Assembly: GCA_021828285.1 (NCBI GenBank)
Contig: JAKASG010000002.1
Coordinates: forward strand, 1-64,000
Length of the DNA stretch: 64,000 nucleotides
Direction: 5' to 3'
Source of the DNA: Acidobacteriota bacterium
GTDB taxonomy: Bacteria; Acidobacteriota; Terriglobia; UBA7540
Part shown: in pieces, positions 26,948 through 35,238 of the stretch
Layout of the letters: every line of letters starts with the position of its first letter
How positions within the stretch are numbered: the first letter of the stretch is position 1
The notes under the pieces: model-generated
What the model saw: the letters and a program-made list of their open reading frames with translations, nothing else
What the model was told of the DNA's origin: nothing
Databases searched by the model: none
Program-made: the position numbers and the translations under genes

Positions 26948-28435
26948 TCATGCCGGGCGCGCCCTTGTATAGCCCATTCCGGCGAGCGCACGGCGGGCTG
27001 CTTCCCTGTCATCAAATGCGATGGTGCGGTCTTTGAGCACCTGATACGTTTCATGGCCTTTTCCGGCGAGCACCACGGTGTCGCCTTCGCGCGCTTCTTC
27101 GAGAGCCATCTGCACGGCGCGCTCGCGATCCACTTCGGCAACATAGGGCTTGCCGGTGCGCTGCAAGCCGACGAGCGCGTCATTCATAATTAGAATCGGA
27201 TCTTCGCTGCGTGGATTGTCCGAAGTAAGGACGACAAAATCGGCGAGCGTGCCGGCCGCCTCGCCCATGAGCGGGCGTTTGGTGCGGTCGCGTTCGCCGC
27301 CACAGCCGAAGAGAACGATCAGCCGATGGCGGGTCATCTCGCGCGCGGTGCGCAGGACGTTGCGCAGGGCGTCATCGGTATGCGCGTAATCCACCACCAC
27401 GAGAAAGGGCTGGCCCGCTTCGATGCGCTCGAAGCGTCCCGGCACAGCACGAAGCTTCGCGACGCCTTCGCGGATGACATCGTCCGCGATGCCCAGGCCA
27501 TGCGCCGCCGCGACGGCCGCGAGGATATTCATGACGTTGACACGCCCGACGAGAGGCGAGTGAATCTCGAGCGTGCCTGAGGGCGTCGTCACGCGCGCTT
27601 CGATGCCGTTGAGGTCCTGCCGCCAATGGCTTGCGCGAACATCCGCGCCCGCTTCGAAGCCGTAACTCAGCGTGCGAGCGGCGCGCGATTCCGCCATCAG
27701 CCGCACGCCCCGCGGGTCGTCGCGATTGATGACGGCAAGCGCCGGCGGAGGAGCGCCCAGCCCCTCGAAGAGACGGCGCTTCGCGGCAAAGTAACTTTCA
27801 AAGTCTTTGTGAAAATCGAGGTGATCGCGCGTCAAATTGGTAAAGATGGCGGCGGCAAAGTGAAATCCCCAGATTCGTTCCTGGGCAAGCGCATGGGAGG
27901 ACGCCTCCATGACCGCCGCCTTCGAGCCTCTTCGAACCAGCTCATCGAAACGGGCGAGGAGGTCGAGCGACTCGGGCGTGGTGTTGACCGCCGGTTCGAC
28001 TCGCGTTCCAACCCGGTATTCGATGGTCCCGAAAAGCCCTGGATCCCAACCCGCGGCGCTCAGAACGCTTTCGAGCAAATACGCCGTCGTCGTTTTTCCA
28101 TTGGTTCCCGTAATCCCGAAGACGTGAAGCTTTGTGTCCGGAAAACAAAAAAACTTGCGGGCGGCTTCGGCGAGCGCCCGGCGGATTTTCGGGACCCGGA
28201 TCCAGCGAGAGGAATCTTCGGCCGGGGGTTCACGTTCGCTGACCACGCCGGCCGCGCCGCGTTCGAAAGCCCCGCGGATGAAGCGGTGACCATCCGCCTT
28301 TTCGCCGCTGATGGCGAAAAATAACCCTCCCGGCTCAACGCGCCGCGAGTCATAGGCTAACGCGGTGATTTCAAGGCTAGGATCGAGTGTGGTTTTGGCG
28401 CCATCAACTGCCGCCAGGAGTTCCCCGGCTTTCAT
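26948..28435 (-). CDS. murE: UDP-N-acetylmuramoyl-tripeptide synthetase, meso-DAP type
   Basis: Adds the third amino acid to the peptidoglycan stem peptide. 495 residues: SRRVEPGGLFFAI, P-loop GITGTNGKTTTAYLLE, VMEASSHAL and the specificity motif DNPRSEDP. DNPR in that position marks meso-diaminopimelate-adding enzymes, as opposed to lysine-adding ones. Start chosen at ATG 28435 (MKAGELLAAV) where homology begins; an upstream ATG at 28474 would add 13 residues and cannot be excluded. Lies 141 bp downstream of ftsI. Confidence 0.95.
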   Translation of the reverse strand: MKAGELLAAVDGAKTTLDPSLEITALAYDSRRVEPGGLFFAISGEKADGHRFIRGAFERGAAGVVSEREPPAEDSSRWIRVPKIRRALAEAARKFFCFPDTKLHVFGITGTNGKTTTAYLLESVLSAAGWDPGLFGTIEYRVGTRVEPAVNTTPESLDLLARFDELVRRGSKAAVMEASSHALAQERIWGFHFAAAIFTNLTRDHLDFHKDFESYFAAKRRLFEGLGAPPPALAVINRDDPRGVRLMAESRAARTLSYGFEAGADVRASHWRQDLNGIEARVTTPSGTLEIHSPLVGRVNVMNILAAVAAAHGLGIADDVIREGVAKLRAVPGRFERIEAGQPFLVVVDYAHTDDALRNVLRTAREMTRHRLIVLFGCGGERDRTKRPLMGEAAGTLADFVVLTSDNPRSEDPILIMNDALVGLQRTGKPYVAEVDRERAVQMALEEAREGDTVVLAGKGHETYQVLKDRTIAFDDREAARRALAGMGYTRARPA

Positions 28436-28576
28436 TTCCCGCCCGCGGAGTTCGCTCGCGGCGCCGGTTCGCATCCGCCGCCCGCACCGGCCGTTTGGCT
28501 CGGGCGGCGGAACTGCGGAAACTACAGAAGCGCCGCCGCAGTATAGAAACCTCCAACAAAAGCATTTTCGCGCATC

Positions 28577-30643
28577 TTAGCGCGCCAGTCGAACCCACAC
28601 GCTCGTATGGAGAGGCACTTGAGCGCCTGCCGGAGGAGTCTGCTCGACGGCAACGCCGAGGCCGGAAAGTTCTGCTTCAAATCCGAGCGCCTGGCACTCG
28701 CTCGCCACCTGGCGAGCGGACTGGCCGGCAAAGTCCGGCACGGTCACGCGCGGACCGTCATCGAGGATGACGGTTCCGACTGAACTGAGGCCCGGCGACC
28801 ATACGCCGGCGTTCGCGGACACGGGACGAGTGGCAGCTTCGGCAGATTCAAAGTTATTGGGAGGGTTCCCTGACGTGGCGAGCCGTTGCTGGCGACGCGC
28901 CGCGGGGTGGGTGAGGGATGCGACTTGCAGAGGCTGGGAAGGTTGGTCTTGCGGGACACTCAAATAATTCAGCGTCTGCTCTGCGATGAACTTGAATGCC
29001 GGAGCCGCCACTTGGTCTCCGTAAATCGCTCCAACCGGCGTATCAATAGCCACCAGAATGGTTACTGCCGGGTTTTCGACCGGAGCGAAACCGATGAACG
29101 ATGCTATGTAATGATGATGCGAATAACGACCGTGCGAATCAATCTTCTGGGCTGTGCCTGTTTTTCCCGCGGCGGAGTAGCCGTCGAGTTGCGCGGGACG
29201 GCCGGTGCCCCCCGTCACGACGCCTTCAAGCATCTGTTTCATTTCCTCGTCGGTCTGTGGACTGAGGATGCGCCGCCCGGGAGAAACAGGGACTGGCTTC
29301 AAATCGCTGCCATCGCCCGTTGCGCTGACAATGCGCGGCTTCATCATGACTCCGCCGTTTGCCACCGCCGAGTAGGCATCAACCAACTGGAGCGGAGTGA
29401 TGCCCACGCCCTGGCCCGTTGAAATATCGGCAATCGAAATGCCGGACCACCGGCTCGGAGGCTCGAGCAAACCCCTTTCTTCACTCGCCAGGCCGATATC
29501 CGTTCTTCGATCGAAACCGTAGCGCAAAATCCAGTCGTAAAGGCGCTGTTCGCCGAGGCGCAGGCCGATCTTGATGGTCCCCACTTCGCTCGAATTCATC
29601 AGAACCTGCGCAACCGTCAGGTCGCCGAACGGGTGCCAGTCATGGGTAACGATGCCTGCGACGACGATCTGCCCCTCCTGGCAATTAATCACCTGATCGG
29701 GAGAGGCAAGGCCTTCCTGAAGCGCGGCCGAAATGGTGACCAGCTTGAAGGTCGAGCCCGGCTCGTAGATCCAGGCCACGGCGCGGTTTTCCGTTGCGCC
29801 GGCTGGAGCCTGCTCGAAGTCGTTCGGATTGAAGGTCGGCTGGCTCGCCATTGCAAGAATGTCTCCGGTGTGAGGATTCTGCACGATGACCACGCCACCC
29901 GCCGCATGATACTTCTTGACGATTTTGGCCAGCTCTCTTTCGGCGATGAATTGAATGCCTCGGTCGAGCGTCAGCACGAGGTTTTGCCCGGGTTGGCCCG
30001 GCTGCTCGACGGATTTGAAGGAATGGTGGCGCGCATCGGTTTCGAGCAGCACGCGTCCCGATTTGCCCTTCATGAGGCTGTTGAAAGAGTATTCGAGCCC
30101 CGCCAGCCCGTTATTGTCCATGCCCACGTATCCGAGGACCTGCGCCGCAAGGTCTCCGTTTGGGTAGAATCGCTTCATTTCTTTCTCAAAGTAGATTCCC
30201 TTCAGGTTGAGCGCCTTGACGCGCGCCGCTTGCTCATGGCTGACTTTCCGTTCAATCCAGCAAAACGAACGGTAGGCCTTGAATTGGCCGAGCAAGTCTT
30301 GCGGGTCGAGCTTCAAAATCGGGGCGAGCAGATGCACAACCATCCCGGGATCGGGAATCTGGTTCGGTACGGCATAAATGGATTCGGCGGGCAAGCTCAT
30401 GGCAAGCGGATGCAGGTTGCGGTCGTAAATGATGCCGCGCTGAGGGGCGATTTCCACGACTTGTTGCTGTTGCCTTTCTCCGCGCGCGAGCCATCGCACG
30501 TATTGAATCACTTGAAGGTCATAGAGGCGAAGCGCGACGACGAGCATCCACAGAAATAAAAACGCCGCGAGGACCAGCGTGCGCCGGACCACAGGCGACT
30601 CGAGAGCTGCGGACCCCTCGGTTTGCGGTTTTGACGAGGCCAT
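28577..30643 (-). CDS. ftsI: Peptidoglycan D,D-transpeptidase FtsI (PBP3) with a C-terminal PASTA domain
   Basis: Septal class B penicillin-binding protein, 688 residues. Short cytoplasmic N-terminus, one membrane helix (about 21-43), dimerisation domain, transpeptidase domain with S297-T-F-K300 (active serine), S351-S-E353 and K494-T-G496, then a Pro/Gln-rich linker and one PASTA domain (about 631-688). The second motif, normally S-x-N, has glutamate in the third position. A C-terminal PASTA repeat is common in Gram-positive division PBPs and less usual in Gram-negative FtsI. Starts just after ftsL (gap of three bases). Confidence 0.95.
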   Translation of the reverse strand: MASSKPQTEGSAALESPVVRRTLVLAAFLFLWMLVVALRLYDLQVIQYVRWLARGERQQQQVVEIAPQRGIIYDRNLHPLAMSLPAESIYAVPNQIPDPGMVVHLLAPILKLDPQDLLGQFKAYRSFCWIERKVSHEQAARVKALNLKGIYFEKEMKRFYPNGDLAAQVLGYVGMDNNGLAGLEYSFNSLMKGKSGRVLLETDARHHSFKSVEQPGQPGQNLVLTLDRGIQFIAERELAKIVKKYHAAGGVVIVQNPHTGDILAMASQPTFNPNDFEQAPAGATENRAVAWIYEPGSTFKLVTISAALQEGLASPDQVINCQEGQIVVAGIVTHDWHPFGDLTVAQVLMNSSEVGTIKIGLRLGEQRLYDWILRYGFDRRTDIGLASEERGLLEPPSRWSGISIADISTGQGVGITPLQLVDAYSAVANGGVMMKPRIVSATGDGSDLKPVPVSPGRRILSPQTDEEMKQMLEGVVTGGTGRPAQLDGYSAAGKTGTAQKIDSHGRYSHHHYIASFIGFAPVENPAVTILVAIDTPVGAIYGDQVAAPAFKFIAEQTLNYLSVPQDQPSQPLQVASLTHPAARRQQRLATSGNPPNNFESAEAATRPVSANAGVWSPGLSSVGTVILDDGPRVTVPDFAGQSARQVASECQALGFEAELSGLGVAVEQTPPAGAQVPLHTSVWVRLAR

Positions 30644-30646
30644 GGA

Positions 30647-31126
30647 TTACTCACCCGTCATCGCCCTCGCATTCGGCAAGTTGCGAGCGTATTCGATGCT
30701 CTGCTCCGTTCCCGCCGCTGATTTGCCCACGGGCACGATTTGCCCGGGCTGGGGAGGAATCAACCCCAGTTCGGTTTGCGCAAGCCGGTCAATGCGCTGC
30801 GGATTCGCCAGCGAAGCGCGCTCCATGCGCAGCCGGTTGTCCCAATTCTGCATGGCGGCCTGCTGGGACCGAAGCTGCTGAATCTCGTAGCCGTAGCGAA
30901 CGCACTCGAAATGCTCCCAGCAAACAAGCAGGAAGAAAAGAAACACAACCCCGCCGAGCGCGAGAAAGCGATAGCACTCGCGCCGCTTCGCCCAATCCAC
31001 GTCGCGGCGCAGGCGGGAATTGTCAATGGGTTTGCGGAAGTAAATCTCCGGGCTTCGCGCGCGGCCGCCGGCCAGACTTTGCCGGGTGCGAGGCCTTTCC
31101 TTCGGGATCAGGACTGCGGTCGCCAT
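30647..31126 (-). CDS. ftsL: Cell division protein FtsL-like
   Basis: 159 residues: a basic cytoplasmic N-terminus (about 1-60), one strongly hydrophobic helix (about 63-82, FLALGGVVFLFFLLVCW), then a coiled coil rich in Glu/Gln/Leu (YEIQQLRSQQAAMQNWDN) and the RIDRLAQTELGLIPP segment typical of FtsL/DivIC proteins. Sequence similarity within FtsL is low, so position between rsmH and ftsI is the main support. Start taken at ATG 31126 (MATAVLIPKERPR); the open frame extends 40 codons further upstream into rsmH, which seems non-coding. Confidence 0.85.
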   Translation of the reverse strand: MATAVLIPKERPRTRQSLAGGRARSPEIYFRKPIDNSRLRRDVDWAKRRECYRFLALGGVVFLFFLLVCWEHFECVRYGYEIQQLRSQQAAMQNWDNRLRMERASLANPQRIDRLAQTELGLIPPQPGQIVPVGKSAAGTEQSIEYARNLPNARAMTGE

Positions 31127-31187
31127 CGGTTTGCAGCTTTCAGCGCGCCAGGCGGACGGATTCCGCCTTTCGCGCAGGCTCTTTCCG

Positions 31188-32066
31188 TCAGGAATTTTTC
31201 TCCGCTGCGCGCAGCTTCGCGCTGCGCGAACGGGAATTGATTTCAACTTCTTCAGGCGAGGGCCGCACCACCTTGCGCGTCAGGATTCGCGCCCGGCCTT
31301 CGCGCTGCCAACTCTGGAAAGTCTGTTTCACCCTTCGGTCTTCGAGCGAGTGATAACTCAGAATCACGATCCGTCCGCCACGGGCGAGGACGCTTGGAAT
31401 CGCTGCGAGAAAACGCTCCAGGCTTTCCAGTTCGCGGTTGACCGCGATGCGGAGCGCCTGGAAAGTTCGCGTGGCCGGATGAATTTGGTGGAGGCCCGCC
31501 CGGGAGGGGATCGCTCGCGTCACCACCTGCGCCAATTCGGTGGTTTTACGAAACGGACGGGCCTTCACAATCGCTCGCGCTATGCGGCGCGAGTGGCGCT
31601 CTTCCCCAAACTTGAAAATCAAATCCGCAAGCTCGCGCTCTGGCGTCTGATTGACGATTTCGCGAGCGCTCAGCTCGGCTTCAGGATCCATTCGCATGTC
31701 GAGCGGGCCTTCGCGCATAAAGCTGAATCCGCGGCTCGCGTCGTCCAGTTGCATCGCGCTCACGCCGAGATCGGCCAAAACGCCGTCGGCCGCCGGGAGG
31801 CCGCTCGCGCGGTGCAAAGCTTCGATTTCCGCGAAGTTTCCGGCCATCAGAATCGCCTGCTCCCTGAATCGAGCGAGCCTTTCGCGCGCCATGGCGAGCG
31901 CTGCCGGGTCTTGGTCAATCCCCAGAAGCTTCCCTCTTCCTTCGCCGAGCCGCGTGAGGATCGCCTCCGCATGTCCGCCGGATCCAAGCGTTGCGTCAAT
32001 GTAAACTCCGTCTCTGCGCACATTCAAAAATTCCAGCGTCTCCCGAAGCAACACGGAAACGTGCAT
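31188..32066 (-). CDS. rsmH: 16S rRNA (cytosine1402-N4)-methyltransferase
   Basis: SAM-dependent methyltransferase (formerly MraW) that methylates C1402 of 16S rRNA. 292 residues: N-terminal HVSVLLRETLEFL, SAM-binding YIDATLGSGGHAEAIL, GVLADLGVSAMQLDD and C-terminal ILSYHSLEDRRVKQTF. Its ATG is immediately after the mraZ stop with no gap, so translation is coupled. Confidence 0.97.
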   Translation of the reverse strand: MHVSVLLRETLEFLNVRRDGVYIDATLGSGGHAEAILTRLGEGRGKLLGIDQDPAALAMARERLARFREQAILMAGNFAEIEALHRASGLPAADGVLADLGVSAMQLDDASRGFSFMREGPLDMRMDPEAELSAREIVNQTPERELADLIFKFGEERHSRRIARAIVKARPFRKTTELAQVVTRAIPSRAGLHQIHPATRTFQALRIAVNRELESLERFLAAIPSVLARGGRIVILSYHSLEDRRVKQTFQSWQREGRARILTRKVVRPSPEEVEINSRSRSAKLRAAEKNS

Positions 32067-32507
32067 CTAAATGCCCAGGTCGCTCAGCGTCTTCTCGTCT
32101 TCCGGCGTCAGCGGGTCCTTCTCCAATTGCTCGCGGAAGCGGTCCGCATTCCAAACGTCGAGATAATTGAGATTCCCGACGACTGCCACTTCGCCCTGCA
32201 TGGCTGCACTCGCGCGCAACTGCGCCGGAATCAGCAGCCGCCCCTGCGCATCCGCGCGCACCGTCTGTCCCCAATAGTTCGCGCGGTCGAGCAGCTTCTT
32301 TCTCGCCCGATTCATATGGGGTAACGCGATCAGCTTGTCCTCGAAACCCCGCCAGACTGAAAACGGGTAAACATGCGTCGATTTTCCGTCGATACTCGTA
32401 ACGAAAAAGTCCGGCCCGTAATTCTTGTCGAGGAATTCCTTGAAGGCTGTGGGGATCTTGAGACGACCCTTCGCGTCCACCGTTGCCATGTAGTTTCCGC
32501 GCAGCAT
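32067..32507 (-). CDS. mraZ: Transcriptional regulator MraZ
   Basis: First gene of the dcw cluster. 146 residues with two SpoVT/AbrB-type swapped-hairpin domains: MATVDAKGRLKIPTAF (first) and VRADAQGRLLIPAQL (second), each with the DxxGR signature. MraZ forms rings and binds short direct repeats in its own promoter, repressing the cluster in E. coli and activating it in Mycoplasma. Start ATG 32507 (MLRGNYMATV) matches the family; a GTG two codons earlier is an alternative. A candidate MraZ-box array lies 57-93 bases upstream. Confidence 0.96.
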   Translation of the reverse strand: MLRGNYMATVDAKGRLKIPTAFKEFLDKNYGPDFFVTSIDGKSTHVYPFSVWRGFEDKLIALPHMNRARKKLLDRANYWGQTVRADAQGRLLIPAQLRASAAMQGEVAVVGNLNYLDVWNADRFREQLEKDPLTPEDEKTLSDLGI

Positions 32508-32563
32508 GTCCACCAGAACCCTCGTTCGCCACTCAGAACCAGCCTTTTTCCGGCCTTAGATTT

Positions 32564-32600
32564 CTACTTTCAACTACTTCCTACCACTTTTATCCACGAA
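32564..32600 (-). promoter_or_regulatory. Four-copy MraZ-box-like array
   Basis: On the minus strand TTCGTGG, AAAGTGG, GAAGTAG and AAAGTAG occupy 32594-32600, 32584-32590, 32574-32580 and 32564-32570: exactly ten bases from copy to copy. Known MraZ sites are direct repeats at ten-base spacing (GTGGG/TGGGN type in E. coli, AAAGTG(T/G) in Mycoplasma). The array begins at the -10 box and extends into the leader, the expected place for autoregulation. Confidence 0.75.
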
Positions 32601-32628
32601 CTATAGAGATACGCATTCAGCTTGTCAA
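32600..32628 (-). promoter_or_regulatory. mraZ promoter of the dcw cluster
   Basis: TTGACA (32623-32628), a 17-base spacer and TATAGT (32600-32605) on the minus strand, about 93 bases before the mraZ ATG. Perfect -35 box, five of six in the -10 box, ideal spacing. Confidence 0.8.
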
Positions 32629-32747
32629 GCTTTTTTTTCGACTTTTCTAGGATTTTTTTCGGCTTACTTGGGGCGTTCCGTAATCCCCGTGAATTCGTGG
32701 GTGGGGACATTCGGAGGAGCTTAAGGCAGTCGAAGTTGAGCGGAGCG

Positions 32748-34253
32748 TCATTTGTCGCGTGCCGTGGCAGTGGAAAGAGCCTGATAAATCAGCGACGCAA
32801 GGACCGCCGCGAGCGCTTGCTCGATATTCTTTTGAGCGACGCTCCTTCCTTCATCTTTCGCATTTCTCACGACGCGCCGCGCGAAGGAATCAGTAAAAAC
32901 CAATGACCAATCGGAAGGAATGAGAATCAGCTTTGCGCCGCTATCGAGGAGAGCGAACGCAGGCGCGTGAAGATGATCGGCGAAGCAGATGCGCGGCGGC
33001 TTTTGCACACCCGCAACTTTGCGCAGGAGAGGCGCACATTTTTTTTCGCAGAGTTTCCATGCCGGCGCAGAAAAATTCGCTGGGGCAGGTTCGAGAATCG
33101 TGATGTCCCGCGAGTCTAGGTTCAAAGTCTTTCCGACAAACGAATTCTTCGGACTGCGAGCCGCGGCATACAGCAGGCTATCCACACGCGCCAAATCGCG
33201 GTGAAGGTCCAGCATGCGCAGAGGATTGGGTTCCAGGCGAGCGTAGTACCGGTAGCGGGCGAGATAAGCAAATTCCTCCTCCGACTTTTGGAAATGATCG
33301 AATTGGTAAAGCAGATCTTCCTCAAGGGCCGATAAGCCGCGCATTCTTGCCAAGGTGGCGTACCACTTAAACGCTTTCCGCAGATACCACCCCGGCGTCT
33401 TAAAGCGTCCGGCTCGCCCCGCGTCTTCGCCAAAAATGTTGAAGCTCAACTGGTTGAACATGTCCATGTAATCTTCTGTTTGCCGCCGGATGACGTCCGC
33501 CCATTGCATATGGGCGCGCTCCAGGTGGTCATCCATCGAGCCTTCGGGAAAGTAAGCATAGTGAGGCGAATAGCCTCCATCACGGTGGAGATGGGCCCGC
33601 ACAAATCCGGGCTTCATGCCGACCAGGAAAAGGTGAAAGCCGTGAATGGCGTTGGACTTGGCGTCGCGGAATTGGATTTGGGGGCGGCCCTGCTCATCCT
33701 TTCCCAGTGGCATGGAATAGAGGCCGTGTTTGATTAGTTCGCTTGTCAATGTTTTCGAGAGATCAGTTTTGAACCCGGACAGATGACCGAGCTCCGGCGG
33801 AAGAAAAATTCGAATATCAATGTCGCGAACGTAATCCCAATCCACATGGCCCCAGCGAGCGACGCTCAAGGCCATGCTGCCGTGTGGTGAGATCGGAGTC
33901 TTGCCGACCCAATCCAAAAGTTGCGGGAAGCTATAGGCGTAGGCGCGGAGGGTTTGATCCACGGCGCTCCGCAGCAAGGAAATCACGGGAACGTCTTCGG
34001 CGCCGCCGAATCGCTCCCGGCCCAGGAGAAACGGGTCTTCGGGAACAGGGTTCCGGTGCGAAGCAAGGACGGGCTCGATGCGCAAACCCTGGAACGATGC
34101 GATTTCTTCCTCGCTTCGGAAGAGGAATCGCATGGCGGCGCGGAGACGGCCGCTGCGGGCTAACGCGGAGACCAAAACTTCTTTGTGGTCCGAGGCGTTC
34201 TCCTCAGCACCGTTCTCTGTATTAATTTCCGCCGATTTTCCGGCGCGTCTCAT
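32748..34253 (-). CDS. Uncharacterised protein with a possible nucleotidyltransferase signature
   Basis: I do not recognise the family. 501 residues from ATG 34253 (a GTG at 34334 would add 27 low-complexity residues; neither start has a clear Shine-Dalgarno). No signal peptide or membrane helix. The segment ISPHGSMALSVARWG followed by YVRDIDIRIFLP resembles the G-S...D-x-D pattern of polymerase-beta-type nucleotidyltransferases, though the 17-residue gap is longer than usual. A middle region rich in His, Tyr and Trp (IHGFHLFLVGM, FVRAHLHRDGGYSPHYAYFP) is followed by a helical part (GWYLRKAFKWYATLARMRGL) and a C-terminal domain. It stands alone upstream of mraZ on the same strand and diverges from the BtuF-like gene. 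Expression as an independent unit is likely. Confidence 0.7.
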   Translation of the reverse strand: MRRAGKSAEINTENGAEENASDHKEVLVSALARSGRLRAAMRFLFRSEEEIASFQGLRIEPVLASHRNPVPEDPFLLGRERFGGAEDVPVISLLRSAVDQTLRAYAYSFPQLLDWVGKTPISPHGSMALSVARWGHVDWDYVRDIDIRIFLPPELGHLSGFKTDLSKTLTSELIKHGLYSMPLGKDEQGRPQIQFRDAKSNAIHGFHLFLVGMKPGFVRAHLHRDGGYSPHYAYFPEGSMDDHLERAHMQWADVIRRQTEDYMDMFNQLSFNIFGEDAGRAGRFKTPGWYLRKAFKWYATLARMRGLSALEEDLLYQFDHFQKSEEEFAYLARYRYYARLEPNPLRMLDLHRDLARVDSLLYAAARSPKNSFVGKTLNLDSRDITILEPAPANFSAPAWKLCEKKCAPLLRKVAGVQKPPRICFADHLHAPAFALLDSGAKLILIPSDWSLVFTDSFARRVVRNAKDEGRSVAQKNIEQALAAVLASLIYQALSTATARDK

Positions 34254-34467
34254 AGGTCTGACGCCAGCGGGCGCACGGTTCGCGCGACTGTTATCGGCAT
34301 GCTTTCCGTGCGGGAATGGATCGCCGCCGCTCACTTTCTCTTTATAACATTCGGCGAGGCGGGCGTTTTACATATTTGCCAAAGGGAGTGGAGCCGGTGA
34401 GCGAAGCCAGCCGGAGCCGCGCCCATATGCCCGTCGCTTTCGCGCGGACTCTTGCTAAAATGCGGAG

Positions 34468-35238
34468 ATGCCGGTTCGGCCGCCGATGCGCATTGTATCG
34501 CTCGCTCCGAGCGCGACGAACATCCTTTGCAGCCTGGGCGCTCAAAACTCGCTCGTTGCCGTCACTCGTTGGTGCAAAGACGTCGTGCCGGCGGAGGCGA
34601 TTCGCGGGCTGCCGGTGTTCGACGATTGCTGGAGCGCCGACGCTCGGAAGGTCGCAGAGCTCAAGCCCGACCTCGTGATCGGGTCCGTCCCCTATCGCGG
34701 TGAAGTTGTCGAGAAATTCCTCGGGAGCGGACTGCGATTTCTGGCGAAGTCGCCGCATTCGCTCAAGGATATTTACGGCGATATTGCTTTGCTCGCCGGA
34801 ATCACCGGTAAATTCCAAGCGGGCGAGGAGCTGATTCTGAAAATGCGCGATCAAATCGAAGAAGCGTCGCGCCACGCCTCGAAAGCGCAAAAGCGCCCGC
34901 GAATCTATTGCGAAGTCTGGCCGAACCCGCCGCGCAATTGCGAGCATTGGGCCGAGGAAATGGTCGAAGCCGCAGGCGGCGAATTCGTTCCCCGCCCTGC
35001 CGGCCGTCCGGTGACGTCCGAAGAAATGATTGCCGCGAATCCCGAAATCATTGTGCTCGCCTGGGCTGGAACGGGAAATCGCGCTCGCGCAGAAACTGTT
35101 GCGAAACGCGCTGGATGGGATAAAATTCAAGCCGTCCGCGAAAAACGGATTCACGTGATGCGCGACGAGTGGCTCAACACGCCCGCCCCCGTTCTGCTCA
35201 AAGGATTGAAGGCGCTTACGGAAATCATTCGCCCGTGA
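34468..35238 (+). CDS. BtuF-like helical-backbone metal/cobalamin-binding protein without a signal peptide
   Basis: 256 residues with the fold signature of periplasmic binding proteins for cobalamin, haem or siderophores: MRIVSLAPSATNILCSLG, LVAVTRWCKD, LKPDLVIGSVPYRGEVVEKFL and the C-terminal IHVMRDEWLNTPAPVLLKGL. Unlike BtuF it starts directly with the mature domain; there is no signal sequence or lipobox, and no permease or ATPase gene is adjacent. Start ATG 34468, alternative 34486. Its stop overlaps the next gene's ATG by one base. A cytoplasmic cobamide-binding or sensing role is possible but unproven. Confidence 0.8.
   Translation: MPVRPPMRIVSLAPSATNILCSLGAQNSLVAVTRWCKDVVPAEAIRGLPVFDDCWSADARKVAELKPDLVIGSVPYRGEVVEKFLGSGLRFLAKSPHSLKDIYGDIALLAGITGKFQAGEELILKMRDQIEEASRHASKAQKRPRIYCEVWPNPPRNCEHWAEEMVEAAGGEFVPRPAGRPVTSEEMIAANPEIIVLAWAGTGNRARAETVAKRAGWDKIQAVREKRIHVMRDEWLNTPAPVLLKGLKALTEIIRP

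Noticed and set aside
26872-27183. 104-codon N-terminal extension of murF
   Set aside because: It lies inside murE in another frame and has no homology-like content; murF begins at 26871.
32619-32638. Hairpin AGCTT-GTC-AAGCT followed by a T-run on the plus strand
   Set aside because: No plus-strand gene ends here and the sequence contains the mraZ -35 box; a terminator reading is not supported.
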